A stretch of DNA of 64,000 nt, from the NCBI RefSeq assembly GCF_003574655.1, contig NZ_QNUM01000003.1, positions 434,001-498,000 of the forward strand, in the 5' to 3' direction. Positions 46,954 to 56,457 of the stretch are shown here, in pieces; position 1 is the first letter of the stretch, and the number at the start of each line of letters is the position of its first letter. Both the position numbers and the translations under genes were made by a program. Under the pieces are notes generated by a model. That model did not search any database and was not told the DNA's origin. It saw nothing but the letters and a program-made list of their open reading frames with translations. The DNA comes from Cohaesibacter haloalkalitolerans. Its GTDB lineage: Bacteria > Pseudomonadota > Alphaproteobacteria > Rhizobiales > Cohaesibacteraceae.

Positions 46954-49620
46954 ATGGACGTCGTAATCGTAGAATCGCCAGCAAAAGCCAAGACAATCAA
47001 TAAGTATTTGGGCAAGAATTACAAAGTCTTGGCTTCTTATGGGCATGTGCGAGACCTCCCTTCGAAAGACGGTTCCGTGCTCCCCGAAGACGACTTCGCC
47101 ATGACCTGGGAAGCGGATGCGAAATCGAAAAAGCGGCTCTCCGAAATTGTCGAAGCCGTCAAGGATTCCGACCGTCTGATCCTCGCGACTGACCCTGATA
47201 GAGAGGGTGAAGCGATCTCCTGGCACGTGCTTGAGGTGTTGAAAAAGAAGCGTGGCCTGCTCAAGGACAAGCCGATACAGCGGGTTGTGTTCAACGCGAT
47301 CACCAAAGAGTCCATTCTCAACGCGATGCAACATCCGCGCGATATCGATACGCCGCTGGTTGATGCCTATCTGGCCCGTCGCGCCCTTGACTATCTCGTC
47401 GGTTTCACCCTGTCGCCGGTGCTTTGGCGCAAGCTGCCCGGCGCCCGCTCTGCCGGACGCGTGCAATCTGTTGCCCTGAGGCTCGTCTGCCAGCGGGAAG
47501 AGGAAATTGAAGCCTTCGTGCCACAGGAATACTGGTCGATTCTGGCCGATCTCCAGACGGCAGCAGGCGCTGACTTCCAGGCTCGCATCACTGCGGTTGA
47601 CGGCGAGAAGAAAAGCCGCCTCGACATTCGAACCGGGACAGAGGCAGCCGACATCAAGAAGCTGGTCGAAGGGGCCAGCCTCGCCGTGCGCTCCGTCGAG
47701 GCAAAGCCGGTCCGCCGCAATCCCTTTGCGCCATTCACCACATCGACCCTGCAACAGGAAGCCTCGCGCAAACTCGGGTTTGCAGCAGCGCGCACCATGC
47801 AGATCGCCCAGAGGCTCTATGAAGGCGTCTCGGTCGGCGGGGAAACCACCGGCCTCATCACCTATATGCGTACGGACGGCGTCGAGATTGCGCCCGAAGC
47901 CATCGCCCCCATTCGCAACGCCATCGAGCGGGAATATGGCAAGCAGTATCTGCCCGACGCGCCGCGTCATTATACTGTGAAGGCCAAGAACGCACAGGAA
48001 GCGCACGAGGCGATCCGGCCGACCGACATCAACCGCCATCCCAAGCAGATGGCAAAATATCTCGATGACGAACAGCTCAAGCTCTACACTCTGGTATGGC
48101 GCCGGACGCTGGCCAGCCAGATGGAATCGGCCCAGCTTGAACGCACCACCGTCGAGATCACCGCCACCAACGGCTCCCGTAGCGCCGAGCTGCGCGCCAC
48201 CGGTCAGGTCGTCCGCTTCGACGGCTTCCTGACGCTCTACACAGAATCCAAGGATGACGAGGACGACGAGGACAGCAACCGCCTGCCGCCAATGAGCGAA
48301 GGCGAGGCGCTCAAGCAGAAGGCCGTTACCGCCAGCCAGCACCACACCGAGCCACCGCCGCGCTACACCGAAGCAACGCTGATCAAGCGCATGGAAGAGC
48401 TCGGTATCGGTCGCCCGTCCACCTACACGGCAACCCTGTCCGTGTTGCGGGATCGTGGCTATGTGGTGCTTGACAAGAAACGCCTGATCCCGGAATCCAA
48501 GGGACGTCTGGTCACCGGCTTCCTGTCCAATTTCTTCGAGCGCTATGTGCAGTATGATTTCACGGCGGAGCTGGAAGAGAAGCTCGACCTGATCTCCAAC
48601 GGCGAGCTGGAATGGAAGGACGTGTTGCGCGACTTCTGGAAGGAGTTTTCCTCCCACGTCGACGGCACCAAGGAACTGCGCGTCAGCCAGGTTCTGGATA
48701 CCCTCAACGAGGTGCTCGCCTCCTATGCCTTCCCGCCACGCGAGGATGGCTCGGACCCGCGCGCCTGCCCGTCCTGTTCAGATGGCAAGTTGAGCCTCAA
48801 GACCAGCCGCTACGGCGCCTTTGTCGGTTGCTCCAACTATCCCGAATGTGGCTATACCCGCCAGTTGTCGAACGATGGCGATGGCGACGCGCAACAGGTT
48901 GGCGAAAACGGCACCAAGCTGCTTGGAACGGATCCCGCCACCGGTCTCGACGTCACCCTGCGCTCGGGCCGCTTCGGCCCCTATGTCCAGCTCGGCGAGG
49001 AAGCAAAGCCCCCCCGCTCGTCCATTCCGAAGGGATGGGACATCGAGAGCCTTGATCTTGAAAAGGCCCTGCAGCTGCTCTCCCTGCCGCGCGAAGTGGG
49101 CGAACACCCCGAGGACGGCAAGATGATCACCGCCGGGCTTGGTCGCTACGGTCCGTTTGTGTTGCATGACGGCACCTATGCCAATCTACCCGGCATCGAC
49201 GATGTCTTCACCGTCGGCCTCAACCATGCTGTCAGCCTTCTGGCTGAAAAGCGCGCCAACGGCGGCCGTCGTGGCGCCGCCCAGTCCCTCAAGGAACTGG
49301 GTGAGCATCCCGATGGCGGCGGAGCCATCACCGTGAAGGCCGGTCGCTACGGCCCCTATGTCAACCACGGCAAGGTCAACGCAACCCTGCCCAAGGACAT
49401 GAAGCCGGAAGACGTTACCCTCGAGCAGGCGTTGGAACTGATTGCTGCCAAGGCTGGCAAGACCCCGGCCAAGAAAGCCACTGAAAAGAAGGCTTCGGCC
49501 AAAAAGACGGCAGCGAAGAAGACAACCGCCAAAAAATCGACAACCAAGAAATCAACGGCCAAGAAGAAAGCAGCATCCGACGACGCGGCAGACGAAGCCG
49601 GGGAAAAAGAGGATAGCTGA
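46954..49620 (+). CDS. topA: DNA topoisomerase I
   Basis: 888-residue type IA topoisomerase relaxing negative supercoils. Toprim domain at N-terminus (VVIVESPAKAKTINKYLG, ATDPDREGEAISWHV); active-site Tyr in GLITYMRTDGV; RPSTYTATL in domain IV. C-terminal part has one Cys4 zinc ribbon (CPSCSDGKL...GCSNYPECGY) and three to four degenerate topoisomerase C-terminal repeats (GRFGPYVQLG, GRYGPFVLHDG, GRYGPYVNHGK). It ends in a Lys/Ala/Thr-rich histone-like tail of about 50 residues. Weak ribosome site; start chosen by family N-terminus. Confidence 0.96.
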   Translation: MDVVIVESPAKAKTINKYLGKNYKVLASYGHVRDLPSKDGSVLPEDDFAMTWEADAKSKKRLSEIVEAVKDSDRLILATDPDREGEAISWHVLEVLKKKRGLLKDKPIQRVVFNAITKESILNAMQHPRDIDTPLVDAYLARRALDYLVGFTLSPVLWRKLPGARSAGRVQSVALRLVCQREEEIEAFVPQEYWSILADLQTAAGADFQARITAVDGEKKSRLDIRTGTEAADIKKLVEGASLAVRSVEAKPVRRNPFAPFTTSTLQQEASRKLGFAAARTMQIAQRLYEGVSVGGETTGLITYMRTDGVEIAPEAIAPIRNAIEREYGKQYLPDAPRHYTVKAKNAQEAHEAIRPTDINRHPKQMAKYLDDEQLKLYTLVWRRTLASQMESAQLERTTVEITATNGSRSAELRATGQVVRFDGFLTLYTESKDDEDDEDSNRLPPMSEGEALKQKAVTASQHHTEPPPRYTEATLIKRMEELGIGRPSTYTATLSVLRDRGYVVLDKKRLIPESKGRLVTGFLSNFFERYVQYDFTAELEEKLDLISNGELEWKDVLRDFWKEFSSHVDGTKELRVSQVLDTLNEVLASYAFPPREDGSDPRACPSCSDGKLSLKTSRYGAFVGCSNYPECGYTRQLSNDGDGDAQQVGENGTKLLGTDPATGLDVTLRSGRFGPYVQLGEEAKPPRSSIPKGWDIESLDLEKALQLLSLPREVGEHPEDGKMITAGLGRYGPFVLHDGTYANLPGIDDVFTVGLNHAVSLLAEKRANGGRRGAAQSLKELGEHPDGGGAITVKAGRYGPYVNHGKVNATLPKDMKPEDVTLEQALELIAAKAGKTPAKKATEKKASAKKTAAKKTTAKKSTTKKSTAKKKAASDDAADEAGEKEDS

Positions 49621-49725
49621 GATTTCGGCAACAACCAGTATCCGTTGCCCGCATCGCCTTGTGTGTAACCCTCCCGTTGCCCATGGTGCATGCGGCCTTT
49701 CGGCCATGATGAGAAGGACCGCCCA

Positions 49726-52059
49726 GTGATACGCAAACGCAGACCCACGATGGAGGACGGCCTTCCCTCGAAAGACGAGATCCTCGCCTTCATTGCAGAA
49801 AACCCCGGCAAGGCAGGCAAGCGTGAGATTTCCCGCGCCTTTGGCATTTCCGGCGGCGCCCGCATCGGGCTGAAACGCCTCCTGAAGGAATTGACCGAAG
49901 ACGGTCATATCGAGAAGAACCGCAAGCGTCTGGTCAAGACCGGCGAGCTGCCCGCCGTGGGCGTCTATCGCATTCTTGAGCGCGATGCGGAAGGCGATCT
50001 TATCGGCGTTCCCGTCAACTGGGAAGTCGGAGAAGAGGGGCCGCCCCCTCGCCTGCTGATCGAGCCTGACAAGAAATCAAAAGCCATTCCCGGCGTCGGC
50101 GACCGTGTGCTGGCCAAGCTGATCGACCGCGAAATCGACCAGTTCGAGATGCCCGGCGTGCGTCAGGCGGTCCGTGTCATCAAGATCCTGCCCAAGCGTG
50201 AGGATTCCATCCTCGGCATCTATCGCCGCGACCCGATCAACGGCGGCGGCAGGCTTGTGCCCATCGACAAGAAGACCCAGGAACTTTCCATCGACGATGC
50301 CTCCAAGGGGGATGCGTCCGATGGTGATCTGGTTGCCGTGTCCATCACCCGCTCTGGCCGTTCCAAGACACCGCGGGCCCATGTGCGAGAAGTGATCGGG
50401 CCGATGGCCTCCGAGCAGGCGGTCAGCATGATCGCCATTCACGCCCTTGGCATCCCCTATATCTTCCCTGACGCCGTGTTGGCCGAAGCCGAACGCGCCA
50501 CCCCGCCCGATCTTCGGGGCCGGGAGGACTGGCGCGATGTGCCGCTGATCACCATCGACCCGGCCGACGCCAAGGACCATGACGACGCCATCTACGCCGA
50601 ACTCGATGAAGACCCGGCCAACGAGGGCGGGGTCATCGCCTATGTCGCCATCGCCGACGTCGCCTATCATGTCCGCATGGGCGGCAACATCGATCGCGAG
50701 GCTCTCAAGCGCGGCAACTCGGTCTATTTCCCTGATCGCGTCGTGCCAATGCTGCCCGAACGCATCTCGAACGATCTCTGCTCCCTGAGGGAAGGTGAAG
50801 ACCGTCCGTCGATGGCCGTGCGCATGGTATTCGACAAGTCTGGCAAGAAGAAGCGCCACAGCTTCCACCGGGTCATGATCCGCGTGGCCGCTGGTATCTC
50901 CTACAATCAGGCTCAGAGCGCGATTGACGGCAATCCGGATCAGGTTACCGGACCGATCCGGGAATCGATCCTGAAGCCTCTCTGGGCCGGTTACGAGGTA
51001 CTCAAGGCCGGACGTGACGCCCGCGAGCCGCTTGAACTGGACATTCCCGAACGCAAGCTGACCCTCAAGCCCGACGGCACCATCGACAGCGTCTATGTGC
51101 CGCCACGCCTCGACGCCCACAAGCTGGTCGAGGAATTCATGATACAGGCCAACGTGGCCGCCGCCGAGACACTGGAGAAGCACAAGCAGGGTCTGATCTA
51201 CCGCATCCATGACAATCCGTCCCCGGAAAAGCTGGAAGGCCTGCGCGAATTCCTGCAATCGATGGACCTGAGCTTCCCCAAGGGCGGCAACCTGCGCCCA
51301 TCGATGTTCAACATCATCCTCAGGCGAACGGCTGAGACCGAACATGCACCGCTGGTCAGTCAGGTGATCCTGCGCTCGCAGGCACAGGCGGAGTATAATC
51401 CCGAGAACATCGGCCATTTTGGCCTCAACCTCTTGAAATATGCCCACTTCACCTCGCCGATCCGCCGCTATGCCGACCTTGTGGTCCATCGCGCCCTGAT
51501 CGCCGCCCTGAAGCTCGGCGATGATGGCCTGCCCGTCGGCTTTGACGGCAAGCTTGCCGATATCGCCGGCCATATTTCCACCACCGAACGCCGCGCCATG
51601 GCTGCCGAGCGGGATACCAAGGATCGCCTCATCGCCTCCTTCCTGTCCGACCGGGTCGGCGCCCGCTTCAAGGGCAAGATCTCCGGCGTCACCCGCGTCG
51701 GCCTGTTCGTCCAACTTTCGGAGACTGGCGCTGACGGGTTTATTCCGGCATCAACACTGGGCTACGACTATTACCACTTCGACGAAACCAACCATCAGCT
51801 GGTAGGCGAAGCCACTGGGGAAACCTTCCGGCTGGGCGACAGCGTCGATGTCAAACTGGTCGAAGCTGCACCCTTTGCCGGTGCCCTGCGCTTCGAAATG
51901 CTCTCGGAGGGTCGCAAACACCCCAAGGGCAAGGCGCCGAGCCATCTGACCCGCAACGGTCGCGGCAACAGCGGCTTTGCGGCACGGGGGCGCAAGAAGC
52001 CCGGCACCACGCAACCGAGGACTGTCAAGCCAAGGGGCAAGAAGGGACGCAAGCGCTAA
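49726..52059 (+). CDS. rnr: Ribonuclease R
   Basis: 777-residue 3'-5' exoribonuclease of the RNB family. N-terminal winged-helix (PSKDEILAFIAENPGKAGKREISRAFGI), cold-shock domains, RNB catalytic core with Asps in IDPADAKDHDDAIYAE, late TSPIRRYADLVVHRAL, and a C-terminal S1 domain (KGKISGVTRVGLFVQLSET) followed by a Lys/Arg-rich tail. Start is GTG at 49726 because AGAAGGA lies 7 bases upstream; an ATG at 49690 is less supported. 105 bases after topA. Confidence 0.94.
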   Translation: MIRKRRPTMEDGLPSKDEILAFIAENPGKAGKREISRAFGISGGARIGLKRLLKELTEDGHIEKNRKRLVKTGELPAVGVYRILERDAEGDLIGVPVNWEVGEEGPPPRLLIEPDKKSKAIPGVGDRVLAKLIDREIDQFEMPGVRQAVRVIKILPKREDSILGIYRRDPINGGGRLVPIDKKTQELSIDDASKGDASDGDLVAVSITRSGRSKTPRAHVREVIGPMASEQAVSMIAIHALGIPYIFPDAVLAEAERATPPDLRGREDWRDVPLITIDPADAKDHDDAIYAELDEDPANEGGVIAYVAIADVAYHVRMGGNIDREALKRGNSVYFPDRVVPMLPERISNDLCSLREGEDRPSMAVRMVFDKSGKKKRHSFHRVMIRVAAGISYNQAQSAIDGNPDQVTGPIRESILKPLWAGYEVLKAGRDAREPLELDIPERKLTLKPDGTIDSVYVPPRLDAHKLVEEFMIQANVAAAETLEKHKQGLIYRIHDNPSPEKLEGLREFLQSMDLSFPKGGNLRPSMFNIILRRTAETEHAPLVSQVILRSQAQAEYNPENIGHFGLNLLKYAHFTSPIRRYADLVVHRALIAALKLGDDGLPVGFDGKLADIAGHISTTERRAMAAERDTKDRLIASFLSDRVGARFKGKISGVTRVGLFVQLSETGADGFIPASTLGYDYYHFDETNHQLVGEATGETFRLGDSVDVKLVEAAPFAGALRFEMLSEGRKHPKGKAPSHLTRNGRGNSGFAARGRKKPGTTQPRTVKPRGKKGRKR

Positions 52060-52093
52060 CCGAACCCAAAGCCCGAGCAACGGCAGTTTGACC

Positions 52094-52858
52094 ATGATAC
52101 GGAAGATTGAAAAAATCGAGATCCACGCGGAACTGACTGCCAACGCGCAAAGGCTTTATGACGGCACCCTGCCCAAGGTACGCCCCAAGGACGCCGCCAC
52201 GCTCATCATTCTGGATCGCACCCACGGCGCGCCCAAGCTTCTGATGGGGCGTCGCCACATGCGCCATCGCTTCATGCCGGGCAAGTTCGTCTTTCCCGGC
52301 GGGCGCCTCGACTCCGATGATCGTCTGGTGCCCTGCGCCAGTGACCTTGACGACAGGGTCATGGAGAAGCTGCGATTTGAAGCCAGAAACGGCGCCAGCG
52401 ACATGCGCATGCGTGGGCTCGCTGTCTGTGCCATCCGCGAGACCTACGAAGAAGCAGGCCTGTTCATTGGCGCTCCGGGAGAGAGCGCGCGGCTCAAGGG
52501 CACCGACTGGGAAGCCTTCAGAAGCCGCGGTCTGTTGCCCGCCCTCGCCCCCTTGCGCTTCGTCGGGCGCGCCATCACACCGCCGGGCAGAAACCGCCGC
52601 TTCGATACCCGCTTCTTTGCCGTCGACGCAGAGCACATCACAGATCATCTGGTCGAAAAGACCGGTCCATCAGGCGAGCTGGAGGACCTCCACTGGCTCA
52701 CCATTGCCGATGCGCACGCACTGGATCTGCCGCGCATCACCAAAGAGATTCTCCACGAGCTCGATGAAAGACTGAAGCGCGATCCCGATCTGGCGCCGCA
52801 GACGCCGACTCCCTTCTTTTTCATGCGGGGAAAATCCATGCTACGGGCAGAAATCTGA
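52094..52858 (+). CDS. Nudix hydrolase family protein
   Basis: 254-residue Nudix-fold protein. Nudix box is recognisable with an insertion between its Gly and the core: FVFPGGRLDSDD ... AIRETYEEAGLFIG, where the Glu residues bind metal. Pyrophosphatase substrate unknown. Starts 34 bases after rnr and is co-oriented with rnr and rpmG, a gene order often kept in rhizobia. Confidence 0.85.
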   Translation: MIRKIEKIEIHAELTANAQRLYDGTLPKVRPKDAATLIILDRTHGAPKLLMGRRHMRHRFMPGKFVFPGGRLDSDDRLVPCASDLDDRVMEKLRFEARNGASDMRMRGLAVCAIRETYEEAGLFIGAPGESARLKGTDWEAFRSRGLLPALAPLRFVGRAITPPGRNRRFDTRFFAVDAEHITDHLVEKTGPSGELEDLHWLTIADAHALDLPRITKEILHELDERLKRDPDLAPQTPTPFFFMRGKSMLRAEI

Positions 52859-52968
52859 TCTCTGCTCCGAAATGGTAAAAGGCGCAGAATTCCGAGCTTT
52901 TTCAATCCGCACAGGACGCCATATTTGGCCATTTTGCAAGATTGGCGTCGATAAATCGAAGCATCCTC

Positions 52969-52996
52969 TTGACAATAGGCCAACTTTGCGTAGTTT
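52969..52996 (+). promoter_or_regulatory. Likely sigma-70 promoter of rpmG
   Basis: TTGACA at 52969-52974 is a perfect -35, followed after 16 bases by TAGTTT at 52991-52996. It lies 130 bases before the rpmG ATG, after the Nudix stop, so rpmG can be transcribed on its own. Confidence 0.5.
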
Positions 52997-53126
52997 GGCG
53001 GCTCGAAACAGGTTTTTGCTGAGCCGGTCTCTTTTCCGCTCAGCACATCTTCGGCCCGACAGTCGAGACCACAGGATGCCCAACGCATCCAACCTCTAAT
53101 GCGGGCCCAAAAGACGGAAAAGACTC

Positions 53127-53294
53127 ATGGCTAAGGCAACAACAATCAAGATCCGTCTGGTCAGCACCGCTGACACGGGTTACTTTTACGTCACCAAGAA
53201 GAATTCCCGCACCATGACCGAAAAAATGGTCAAGCGGAAATACGATCCGGTGGCTAAGAAACACGTCGAGTTCAAGGAAGCTAAAATCAAGTAA
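53127..53294 (+). CDS. rpmG: 50S ribosomal protein L33
   Basis: 55-residue basic ribosomal protein: [18 protein letters not shown], then [11 protein letters not shown] and [17 protein letters not shown]. It lacks the four zinc Cys of the C+ form, as usual in alphaproteobacteria, so it is the zinc-independent type. Preceded by a likely promoter and followed 25 bases later by a strong terminator. Confidence 0.97.
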   Translation: MAKATTIKIRLVSTADTGYFYVTKKNSRTMTEKMVKRKYDPVAKKHVEFKEAKIK

Positions 53295-53319
53295 GGCCTC
53301 CCTGTCTTGTCGACAGTTC

Positions 53320-53353
53320 AAAAACCCGCTTGCCGACGGCAGGCGGGTTTTTT
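53320..53353 (+). terminator. Rho-independent terminator of rpmG
   Basis: AACCCGCTTGCC pairs with GGCAGGCGGGTT (one mismatch) around GAC, followed by six T. Confidence 0.9.
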
Positions 53354-54210
53354 GCATTCCAGCCTTAGAGAAGATCTCTTTCCACCCTTCTCCCCTGTTC
53401 TGCGTTGTTGCCCCTCCAGTGGCCCGTCCGCCCGGCGAGCACCTCCACGGACGCCCCTCCGATTGGTATCGGCTCCGAAATGGCTACATATTCCGACAGA
53501 AAGGTCACAAAAAATGGACCTGTCCAGCAGGATAAAAGCGCAAAGAAATGGGGTGGAATGAGGATAAAGGATGGCCGGTCCAGTTGCAGACCACTTGAGG
53601 AGGCCACTCTTGCTGCTACTGAACCGACCAAAACCCTACGGCCCCAGGAGATGCGGCGGACCTGAAGAACCCGTAGGGAAAAACGATGACAACGACGACA
53701 AGAGAGCGCGCATAAACCTGCAGTCCCACTGCATGGCTAGCAAACGGCGTCCCCATCCCGTTCTCCAACGCTTACAAGCCTAACAAAAAAAGTGACAATT
53801 TCAACGAATTGTTTACCTGAATCGATAGAATCTTATCGGTTGATAAAGAATTAAGGTAAATTATCGCGGTTTTTGAACCTCAATTCTTGGATAACACGCG
53901 CATACGTTGTTCATTTGACGTTTTCTCACCTAAAAAAACAACTTAAGGCAGGCAACCATCAACAGATTCGCAGCCCTTTTTGGGCAGCTAGTTGGAGTTG
54001 CATGTCAATGGTGGAAAACCCTGCCGAGAAAATACATACATTGGCAAAGAACTGCAGGACCAATGGATTACCACTAAAGACGCTATCGGATAGTTTTGAT
54101 TCTTGAAGGCGCAAGGCTGCAGTCACAATCAAGCATCCAGCCGCACCGCCTTCAGCCACCAAGATGTAATTACTTACAAACAAGATTAGATCAAGATATA
54201 CGAAGTAATA
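53354..54210. other. 857-base region with no recognisable gene
   Basis: The longest gene-free stretch. The left half is GC-rich with only random-looking frames; the right half (from about 53770) is strongly AT-rich. Inverted repeat ACAATT-TCAACG-AATTGT lies at 53795-53812. It is downstream of both rpmG (plus) and pleD (minus), so it carries no required promoter. It may be a gene remnant or hold a small RNA. Confidence 0.4.
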
Positions 54211-55593
54211 CTAAGCAGCACAAACTTGAGCGACAACAACACGGTTGCGACCATCATGCTTGGCCTGATAGAGCGCCTGATCTGCCCGCTTGAGCAGTTC
54301 GTCCTGCGTTTCAAGGCCCTTGCAGCTTGACGCCAGTCCGATCGAGACGGTCACATCGATCATCTGTCGGCCCTTGTGAATGATGAAGGGCTTCTCGAAT
54401 ACCTTCTTGCGAATGCGCTCAGCCACCACCGTTGCCAACGAATGGTCCGTATCCGGCATGATGACGACGAATTCCTCTCCACCATAGCGGCAGACAAGGT
54501 CGATCCCGCGGGTGTTCTTGCGCATGCGCTGGGAGAATTCCTGCAACACCTCGTCACCGGCATCATGGCCATGGGTGTCATTGACGGACTTGAAGAAATC
54601 GATATCCATCAGCAGCACCGACAAAGGCTTTTGCTTCTCCCGTGCCGACGACAGAAGGGCGTTGAGGTGGGATGTCATGTAGCGGCGATTGTAGAGCTGG
54701 GTCAGTCCATCCATGATCGCCAGCTCCATGGTATGCTGAATCGAATCGCGCAAGGCATCGGTGTAGCGCTTGCGCAGAACCTGGGTATGCAGGCGCGCCA
54801 GCAACTCGTTCTTGTCCACCGGCTGACAGACATAATCGTCCACACCCAGATCGAAGGCCCGCATGATGCGCTTCTGATCGGCTTCCTGAGCCAGAATCAG
54901 AATGGGAACGAGACGCGAGGATTCGATGGACCGCACCTGAGCACAGAGCCGCAACGGGTCGCCGGTCTGCATGTCCAGATTGATCAGCAGACAATCGAAA
55001 GCCTGATCGGAACAGCGCCGCAAGGCCGCCGTGATATCATTTTCCAGAAACAGATCGAACTGTCCGGCGACCTGTTTGCGGATGCGTTCTGAATTGGAAC
55101 GCGAGTCATCGACCAGCAGAATCTGCCCGCCCTCATGGTGCATCAGCCGTTGGAACAGAGCGCTGCTGTCCAGCCCCATCTGCTCCGAGGTGTGGGCACG
55201 GGAGCGCAGCTCGTCGAGCATCATCTTGACACGGACCAAGCTCTTGACCCGCGCAATCAGCGCCAGATCATTGACCGGCTTGGTCAGGAAATCATCCGCC
55301 CCGGCCTTCAGCCCGGCAACCCGGTCGCTGATCTGGTCAAGCGCCGTAACCATGATCACGGGAATATGCATCATCTGCGGATCGGCCTTGATCCGGCGAC
55401 AGACTTCAAACCCGTCCATTCCGGGCATCATCACATCTAGCAGAACGATATCAACCGTGTTGTGGGAGAGAATCTCAAGCGCTTCCGGACCACTGCTGGC
55501 ACAGAGAACATCAAAATATTCGGCAGACAGACGGGCTTCCAGAAGCTTGACATTGGCTGGATTGTCATCAACGACGAGGACGCGGGCAGACAT
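54211..55593 (-). CDS. pleD: PleD-type diguanylate cyclase response regulator
   Basis: 460-residue REC-REC-GGDEF protein. REC1 has its phosphoacceptor Asp in VDIVLLDVMMPGMDG (residue 53 or so). REC2 (about 150-270) has Asn instead of Asp at that place (DCLLINLDM), as expected for the adaptor domain of PleD. The GGDEF domain (about 305-455) has RYGGEEFVVIM and an intact I-site RGID five residues before it, so feedback inhibition is likely. PleD makes c-di-GMP during polar differentiation. Follows divK by 17 bases. Confidence 0.94.
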   Translation of the reverse strand: MSARVLVVDDNPANVKLLEARLSAEYFDVLCASSGPEALEILSHNTVDIVLLDVMMPGMDGFEVCRRIKADPQMMHIPVIMVTALDQISDRVAGLKAGADDFLTKPVNDLALIARVKSLVRVKMMLDELRSRAHTSEQMGLDSSALFQRLMHHEGGQILLVDDSRSNSERIRKQVAGQFDLFLENDITAALRRCSDQAFDCLLINLDMQTGDPLRLCAQVRSIESSRLVPILILAQEADQKRIMRAFDLGVDDYVCQPVDKNELLARLHTQVLRKRYTDALRDSIQHTMELAIMDGLTQLYNRRYMTSHLNALLSSAREKQKPLSVLLMDIDFFKSVNDTHGHDAGDEVLQEFSQRMRKNTRGIDLVCRYGGEEFVVIMPDTDHSLATVVAERIRKKVFEKPFIIHKGRQMIDVTVSIGLASSCKGLETQDELLKRADQALYQAKHDGRNRVVVAQVCAA

Positions 55594-55610
55594 TTGCTTT
55601 CAACTCCGGG

Positions 55611-55982
55611 CTAAGCGTCACCTGCATAGGTGCGCACAGTCTCAATAAACTTCGCAACCGAAATGGGTTTGGACAAATAGGCTTCGCACCCGCCTTGACG
55701 AATTCTTTCCTCATCCCCCTTCATGGCAAAAGCGGTTACGGCGACCACGGGGATGGGTCTGAGATCGTCGTCTTCCTTCAGCCACTTGGTAACTTCGAGA
55801 CCGGAAACTTCAGGCAGCTGGATATCCATCAGGATCAAATCCGGCATATGTTCCCTGGCAAGTTTCAGCGCATCCAGACCATTGCGTGTTCCCACCGTCT
55901 CGTAGCCATAGGCTTCGAGCAGATCAAGAAACAGTTTCATGTTGAGTTCATTGTCCTCGACAATGAGAATCTTCTTGGCCAT
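55611..55982 (-). CDS. divK: Single-domain response regulator DivK
   Basis: 123-residue receiver domain with no output domain. [14 protein letters not shown] (acidic pair), [13 protein letters not shown] (phosphoacceptor Asp about 53), VVAVTAFAM (Thr), YLSKPIS (Lys). Linked to pleD, as in Caulobacter and rhizobia, where DivK steers the DivJ-PleC-CckA cell-cycle pathway. Divergent from the DUF3572 gene. Confidence 0.95.
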   Translation of the reverse strand: MAKKILIVEDNELNMKLFLDLLEAYGYETVGTRNGLDALKLAREHMPDLILMDIQLPEVSGLEVTKWLKEDDDLRPIPVVAVTAFAMKGDEERIRQGGCEAYLSKPISVAKFIETVRTYAGDA

Positions 55983-56120
55983 GGTCCAGTCCGCAGCTCG
56001 AATGTGATGGACAGAGCTGACACACCGATCAATCAGATCTGGGTTTCCGTATCAGATGCGCATAGTATTACCTATATCGTACATACAGAATAAACCTTTC
56101 AAAAGGGCAAACGCTGAATC

Positions 56121-56426
56121 ATGCAGAAAAAACAATTTGGCCTGACACTCGAGGAAGCCGAGACAATTGGCATCAAGGCGCTGGGATTTTTATCAAATGA
56201 TCCTGACCTGTTAGGTCGGTTTCTGGCTCTCTCCGGTCTTGACCCGAGCAGCCTGCGCGACGTCGCTTCGGAGCCCTCGTTCCTTGCTGCCATACTCGAT
56301 TTCCTGCTCTCGGACGATTCGCTGGTTCTGGCCTTTGCCAGCAACATGACCCTTGCCCCGGAAGATGTCGTCACCGCCAAGCTGCGGCTGGATCCCATGA
56401 GCATGGCAACCACGGGCGCATTATAA
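56121..56426 (+). CDS. DUF3572 family protein
   Basis: 101-residue protein of DUF3572, seen mainly in alphaproteobacteria near div[40 protein letters not shown], then [20 protein letters not shown]. Helical, no signal or Cys. Lies 31 bases before dinB and probably co-transcribed. Function not known. Confidence 0.88.
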   Translation: MQKKQFGLTLEEAETIGIKALGFLSNDPDLLGRFLALSGLDPSSLRDVASEPSFLAAILDFLLSDDSLVLAFASNMTLAPEDVVTAKLRLDPMSMATTGAL

Positions 56427-56457
56427 GCTCACCACCACAACGGACCGCACGATCAGG

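Noticed and set aside
46873-48657. 594-codon open frame antisense to topA
   Set aside because: It lies wholly opposite well-conserved topA codons, has no recognisable domain or ribosome site, and is explained by codon bias of the true gene.
49440-49610. Lys/Ala-rich tail of topA as a separate histone-like gene
   Set aside because: It is in frame with topA without a stop or internal ribosome site; such tails are common in alphaproteobacterial TopA.
50077-51714. 545-codon open frame antisense to rnr
   Set aside because: Same reason; mirrors the ribonuclease R coding frame and has no family resemblance.
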